Assembly: GCA_900239685.1 (NCBI GenBank)
Contig: OENT01000049.1
Coordinates: forward strand, 1-64,000
Reading direction: 5' to 3'
Origin: Rotaria macrura
Lineage: Eukaryota; Rotifera; Eurotatoria; Philodinida; Philodinidae
Length of the DNA stretch: 64,000 nt
Part shown: positions 60,756-64,000 of the stretch, one piece after another
Numbering within the stretch: the stretch's first letter is position 1
How the letters are laid out: each line of letters opens with the position of its first letter
Position numbers and translations under genes: made by a program
The notes under the pieces: generated by a model
Told to the model about the DNA's origin: nothing
Seen by the model: only the letters and a program-made list of their open reading frames with translations
Database searches by the model: none

Positions 60756-61656
60756 CCATATCACATCAACTAGAAATTTTGCTTGAATTTTGGCACTGCC
60801 ATGTTTTGAAAGATCCGAAAGCCATCGGCAACTAATGTTAATCTCGACTCCGCAGTCTATACATGATGCTGACCAAATTTTGTTCCAGATACTTAATCTT
60901 GTAATTAGTATAGAGTCGATTCTTATAATGGAGAAGCTTGACCAATTCTATGGCACCCATCAACATGTCAAATTAGCTTCGTCTAGAGAGCAACGTATAC
61001 CATTAATGACAGAGAACTTATCGGGCTAGGAAATCTGTACACTGAACAGTATTTCACAATCTTATTCGTGTTTTTTCTTCTTCTTCAAAGATTTATGCGC
61101 ATATTTTCTCATTCATATAAACTTATTCCTGAGTATTATTGAAGTCAAGGAAGTAACATTAGGTAAAATGATGTCATAAAAGATGAATCATATGCGAACA
61201 TATTTGTCAATGATTAAGTCATTGTCTCTTCTTGCTTTTACTGATGTCAATATGAAAATATATTTCTCTTTCATATAGCAGAGTTATTTTCTCGAACGAT
61301 GAAATAGATGTACACTATTTAGATTGAAAACCTTGAATCTAATATTTCGATGACAAATTTAAATATCAATCTTCGATAAAAATCATGTAAATATCAGAGA
61401 TTTTTAATGAAAAAACAATCTTGAACTTAAGTTCATATTTCATTGAAACATTTTTACATAAGACACAATCATAATTGCCGCACAATGCCACTTGGAACTA
61501 ATTTATACATAGATATGTATATGTCTATAGATACACATACATGACCGATCAACCATATCATATTTATTTTCTTCCTTCTTATACGACACATTAGCGAACG
61601 TGTCAAATATTTCCAACCGTCGTATTCATTCGAACAGTCGTTGTCTTTTTTTCAAT
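60756..61656. other. Intergenic with one coding-like fragment
   Basis: A frame open at 60790-61029 contains TPQSIHDADQILFQILNL and EQRIPLMTENLSG and reads more like protein than its surroundings. It has no ATG before 60835 and no recognisable family, so it may be an orphan exon. The rest is AT-rich. The frame of the acetyltransferase is open from 61600 but lacks an ATG before 61657. Confidence 0.35.
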
Positions 61657-62160
61657 ATGTACAAGTTATTTACCGGAAAAAATAAAAAAGACAAAAACCA
61701 TTCAGCTATTCAAATTTATTACAATGCTAAATTTCCGTTAGATGACATTCTTGATGTTTTCTATCCGATATTTGGCCAGTGGTATCGTCTCAATGATCTG
61801 ATCTCAATGATTTACAATATCAATCATGTTTTTTGTGCATATGACACAAGACAAAATCGGTGCATAGCTGGTGCATTGATCAATAATGCTGGCATGGACG
61901 GAGATCTCTATCTTATGTTATTCGGTGTGCGACAATCAAATCAAAGTCAAGGTGTAGGAACATATTTACTAGGCAGCATCATTCAATGGGCACGCATAAA
62001 AGGATATAGATCTTTACAACTTCATGTACATGTTATGAATTACAAAGCGATTCGTTTATATGAAAAAGTTGGTTTTGTAATATATGAATTGATACCAAAT
62101 TATTATGGCAATTTACCAAAAAATCCACCAAATGCCTTTCGCATGATTTTAACATTATAA
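61657..62160 (+). CDS. GNAT-family N-acetyltransferase
   Basis: A 167-aa protein from the ATG at 61657. It carries the GNAT fold: an N-terminal pair of helices (FPLDDILDVFYPIFGQWY, 26-43), central strands (HVFCAYDTRQNRCIAGALI, 57-75) and motif A, QSQGVG (96-101), where acetyl-CoA pyrophosphate binds. HVHVMNYKAIRLYEKVGF (123-140) and YELIPNYYG follow. The last block resembles the 'LHV...N..A...Y.K.GF' and 'NYY' signatures of N-terminal acetyltransferases such as NAA50/NAA60, so protein N-termini are a plausible substrate. That is inference; many GNATs share these features. The frame continues open 57 bases upstream, so a short 5' exon cannot be excluded. AATAAA lies near 62226. It converges with the polyglutamine gene. 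Confidence 0.8.
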   Translation: MYKLFTGKNKKDKNHSAIQIYYNAKFPLDDILDVFYPIFGQWYRLNDLISMIYNINHVFCAYDTRQNRCIAGALINNAGMDGDLYLMLFGVRQSNQSQGVGTYLLGSIIQWARIKGYRSLQLHVHVMNYKAIRLYEKVGFVIYELIPNYYGNLPKNPPNAFRMILTL

Positions 62161-62522
62161 TCATAGGACAATTAATATAAAAACCAGGAAGTATTTTTGG
62201 AAAAAATAACCAAAGATTTTGATTCAATAAAGAACAGATAAATTTATTATTACATTGTTTTTTAATTTACGATCATACAGACAGAAAAATACCTGAACAC
62301 TTGTCAAGGCACAAAAAAAGAGATGATTCTTTTCCTCGTTCAAAAAAAGAAATCCTTAGAAAGAGAGAAACAATGGCAAGGATATGACATATTCACAGAA
62401 GAAAGAGTAGTTGTGTGTGGACGGATGGTTTTTTCTCGATACTTACACTATTCTATGTATGTGCGGCTTGAGAATGATATCACGGTTTGATTGTTCATTC
62501 TTTTTGTTTTTTGTTTTCGTTT

Positions 62523-63254
62523 TTATTGGTTAGTATCTGTAAAAAGGCCGTATCTTTGTAAATATTCTTGAGTTTCAAATGATAAACTTTTATCAGCCAA
62601 CTGAGATGTTTGCGGTAAAGTATGGACGGACTTTTGTGATTGTCGATCACATTCAATAGCAACTGCTAATTGATCATCTTCGAGATATTTCATCTCTAAA
62701 CTATGAACTTCAATAGAAAGATTATTATCTAATTTTTGTGGTGATGTTGGAAGAAGTTCTACTGGGCGTGGCGTCTTCGAAATCGATGGTGATTGAGGAT
62801 ATACAGTTGTGGTGCTACTCTGTTGATTAATAAATTGCATTTGAACACCATTTGAAATAAAACTAATACCAGTGGTTCTTGTCGACGTGACATGTTGCTG
62901 TTGTTGTTGTTGAATGACATTAGATAATTGAAAAATATTGTCATTTTGATTTTCACATTCTTTATCGTTTAATTTTAACGGTGTTGTATCGATTGAATTA
63001 TAGGATGTCATCAATGAAGATCTTTGTTGTTGTTGTTGTTGCTGCTGCTGCTGTTTTTGCTGTTGATTATCGATAAATTGAAAAATGGGTTTGAGAATAT
63101 CGACAGGGTTCAGATCTGCAGACACTGATGCAGTGGGTATAGAATTTGATTGAATTGGTGTAGTGGATTTACGAAGAGACGTATAGTCGATTATTGGTTC
63201 ACGTTGAAGTAAAATTGATGAGGAGAGAGGAGATTGAATTTGCACCGATGATGC
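62523..63254 (-). CDS. Terminal exon of a polyglutamine-containing protein (partial)
   Basis: 244 codons on the minus strand, starting at a good acceptor (TTTGTCTTCTAAG, AG at 63256-63255) and ending with a TAA at 62523. No ATG opens it, so upstream exons lie elsewhere, perhaps beyond the window. The exon is low-complexity, rich in Gln, Ser, Thr and Pro. It has one polyQ tract of a dozen or so residues and a second of about seven, and ends with SLSFETQEYLQRYGLF. That C-terminal phrase reminds me of the conserved tail motif of centriole proteins of the STIL/Ana2 type, but this is from memory and weak. It could also be a transcriptional regulator. Probably a real gene end because it follows host codon use and meets the GNAT gene tail to tail. 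Confidence 0.55.
   Translation of the reverse strand, partial: ASSVQIQSPLSSSILLQREPIIDYTSLRKSTTPIQSNSIPTASVSADLNPVDILKPIFQFIDNQQQKQQQQQQQQQQRSSLMTSYNSIDTTPLKLNDKECENQNDNIFQLSNVIQQQQQQHVTSTRTTGISFISNGVQMQFINQQSSTTTVYPQSPSISKTPRPVELLPTSPQKLDNNLSIEVHSLEMKYLEDDQLAVAIECDRQSQKSVHTLPQTSQLADKSLSFETQEYLQRYGLFTDTNQ
63023..63054 (-). repeat. CAA/CAG polyglutamine repeat
   Basis: An uninterrupted (CAR)n tract on the minus strand inside the coding exon; mixed CAA and CAG codons, with the CAG codons together at one end. Confidence 0.85.
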
Positions 63255-64000
63255 CTTAGAAGACAAATAAACAGGTATATTCAAAACATTTTAAAAAGAA
63301 TTCTTGTCAATTTGATAGCTTGTTACGTTGAAAACTTGACTGTTTTCAAATGTCAACGCATTCGTATTTGATTCTTTTTCGACTAGAGAATACACATCGA
63401 AAATGATCAATCATTTTCTTACAGTTTTCATTCATTTTCTGTGTATATGTACAACAATCTAGTCTAGTTATAAAGAAATTGACAAGATTAACCAGATGGA
63501 TTAAGCAACAGTCTTTTTATCTATTCGTTTTTTATCAATAGTTCTGTGAAAACAATTAAAATTTGCTTCCACTATTTAAATATAAATATTCATGTAATGA
63601 ACAATCGTTAGATTTCATGAATGGTTGTGTCTAGTGTTTGCATGTCAATAATATAAACTACCCTTAGATATTCAAAATTAGAGGTTTAGTACCATTTAAA
63701 CTTAGTTCAAGATATAGATGATAGAAATACTTTTCAGACGTTTCCAGTTCATCATTGAGTTTTATTTAGGAACGCGATGCAGAAGTTTCTGTGTCCAATT
63801 ACATCGAAGTACATTAGTTTTAGTTGAACAAATTAATGCTGAATGTCCGCTATGCCTTACTAATAGCCATTAAATATCAATGTGGACGAGATCCGATCAT
63901 TGGGAAAAATGAGAAATGAAATACTTAAGTAATATCAAAAGAATGAAGTATTCGAAGAATTATGCGTGAAGGTCAAAAATGATTTCTCCACGTTACTGAA
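63255..64000. other. Probable intron or intergenic end of window
   Basis: No exon of the polyglutamine gene was recognised on the minus strand up to the window edge. AT-rich, nothing else seen. Confidence 0.35.

Noticed and set aside
1-64000. CRISPR arrays, operons or bacterial promoters
   Set aside because: The DNA is eukaryotic (spliced genes); no evenly spaced direct repeats were seen.

Overview
The window looks like nuclear DNA of a microscopic invertebrate, most likely a bdelloid rotifer of the Adineta/Rotaria kind. The reasons are AT-rich DNA, metazoan genes cut by many 52-79 bp introns with GT..AG ends, a mono-ADP-ribosyltransferase copy of the type expanded in bdelloids, an intronless sugar-transferase gene of bacterial/archaeal type beside animal genes, and many small DNA-transposon derivatives. 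The species is an inference; the gene models are read directly from the sequence.

Left third (1-23 kb). A palindromic mini-element lies at 1350-1559 and a decayed tRNA-like sequence near 3690-3763. An intronless gene (4700-6508) fuses a degenerate short-chain dehydrogenase domain to an MJ1255-type glycosyltransferase. A G-rich element-like block follows at 6836-7580. A four-exon nucleoredoxin-like gene with two ZZ zinc fingers (9111-11442, minus) comes next. After about 8 kb without genes, holding a mariner-like TIR element at about 15125-15985, come guanine deaminase (19210-20586) and a decayed ADP-ribosyltransferase copy (about 21540-22216).

Middle (23-36 kb) is the accessory, transposon-rich part. 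It holds a 2.8 kb inverted-repeat structure whose right arm carries a clean 806 bp hAT-type element with an 8 bp target duplication, a Mutator-like element with a broken FLYWCH finger region (about 27245-28495), a Tc1-type helix-turn-helix fragment, one unknown secreted-protein gene (29442-30423), decayed coding fragments, and two palindromic MITEs (31164-31325, 34084-34334).

Right part (36-64 kb) is gene-rich: a Rabex-5/RABGEF1 homologue (six exons, 491 aa), a secreted DNase I, a C-type lectin/EGF/transmembrane receptor (five exons, 455 aa), coatomer beta subunit (eight exons, 970 aa), a four-helix membrane protein, a GNAT acetyltransferase, and the last exon of a polyglutamine-containing protein. 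A second, shorter relative of the Mutator-like element lies at about 60138-60755. All splice models for the four spliced conserved genes close in frame with GT..AG ends. The genes are a mix of vesicle traffic (Rabex-5, beta-COP), redox, purine catabolism, secreted nuclease and cell surface; they do not form an operon or an evident pathway.
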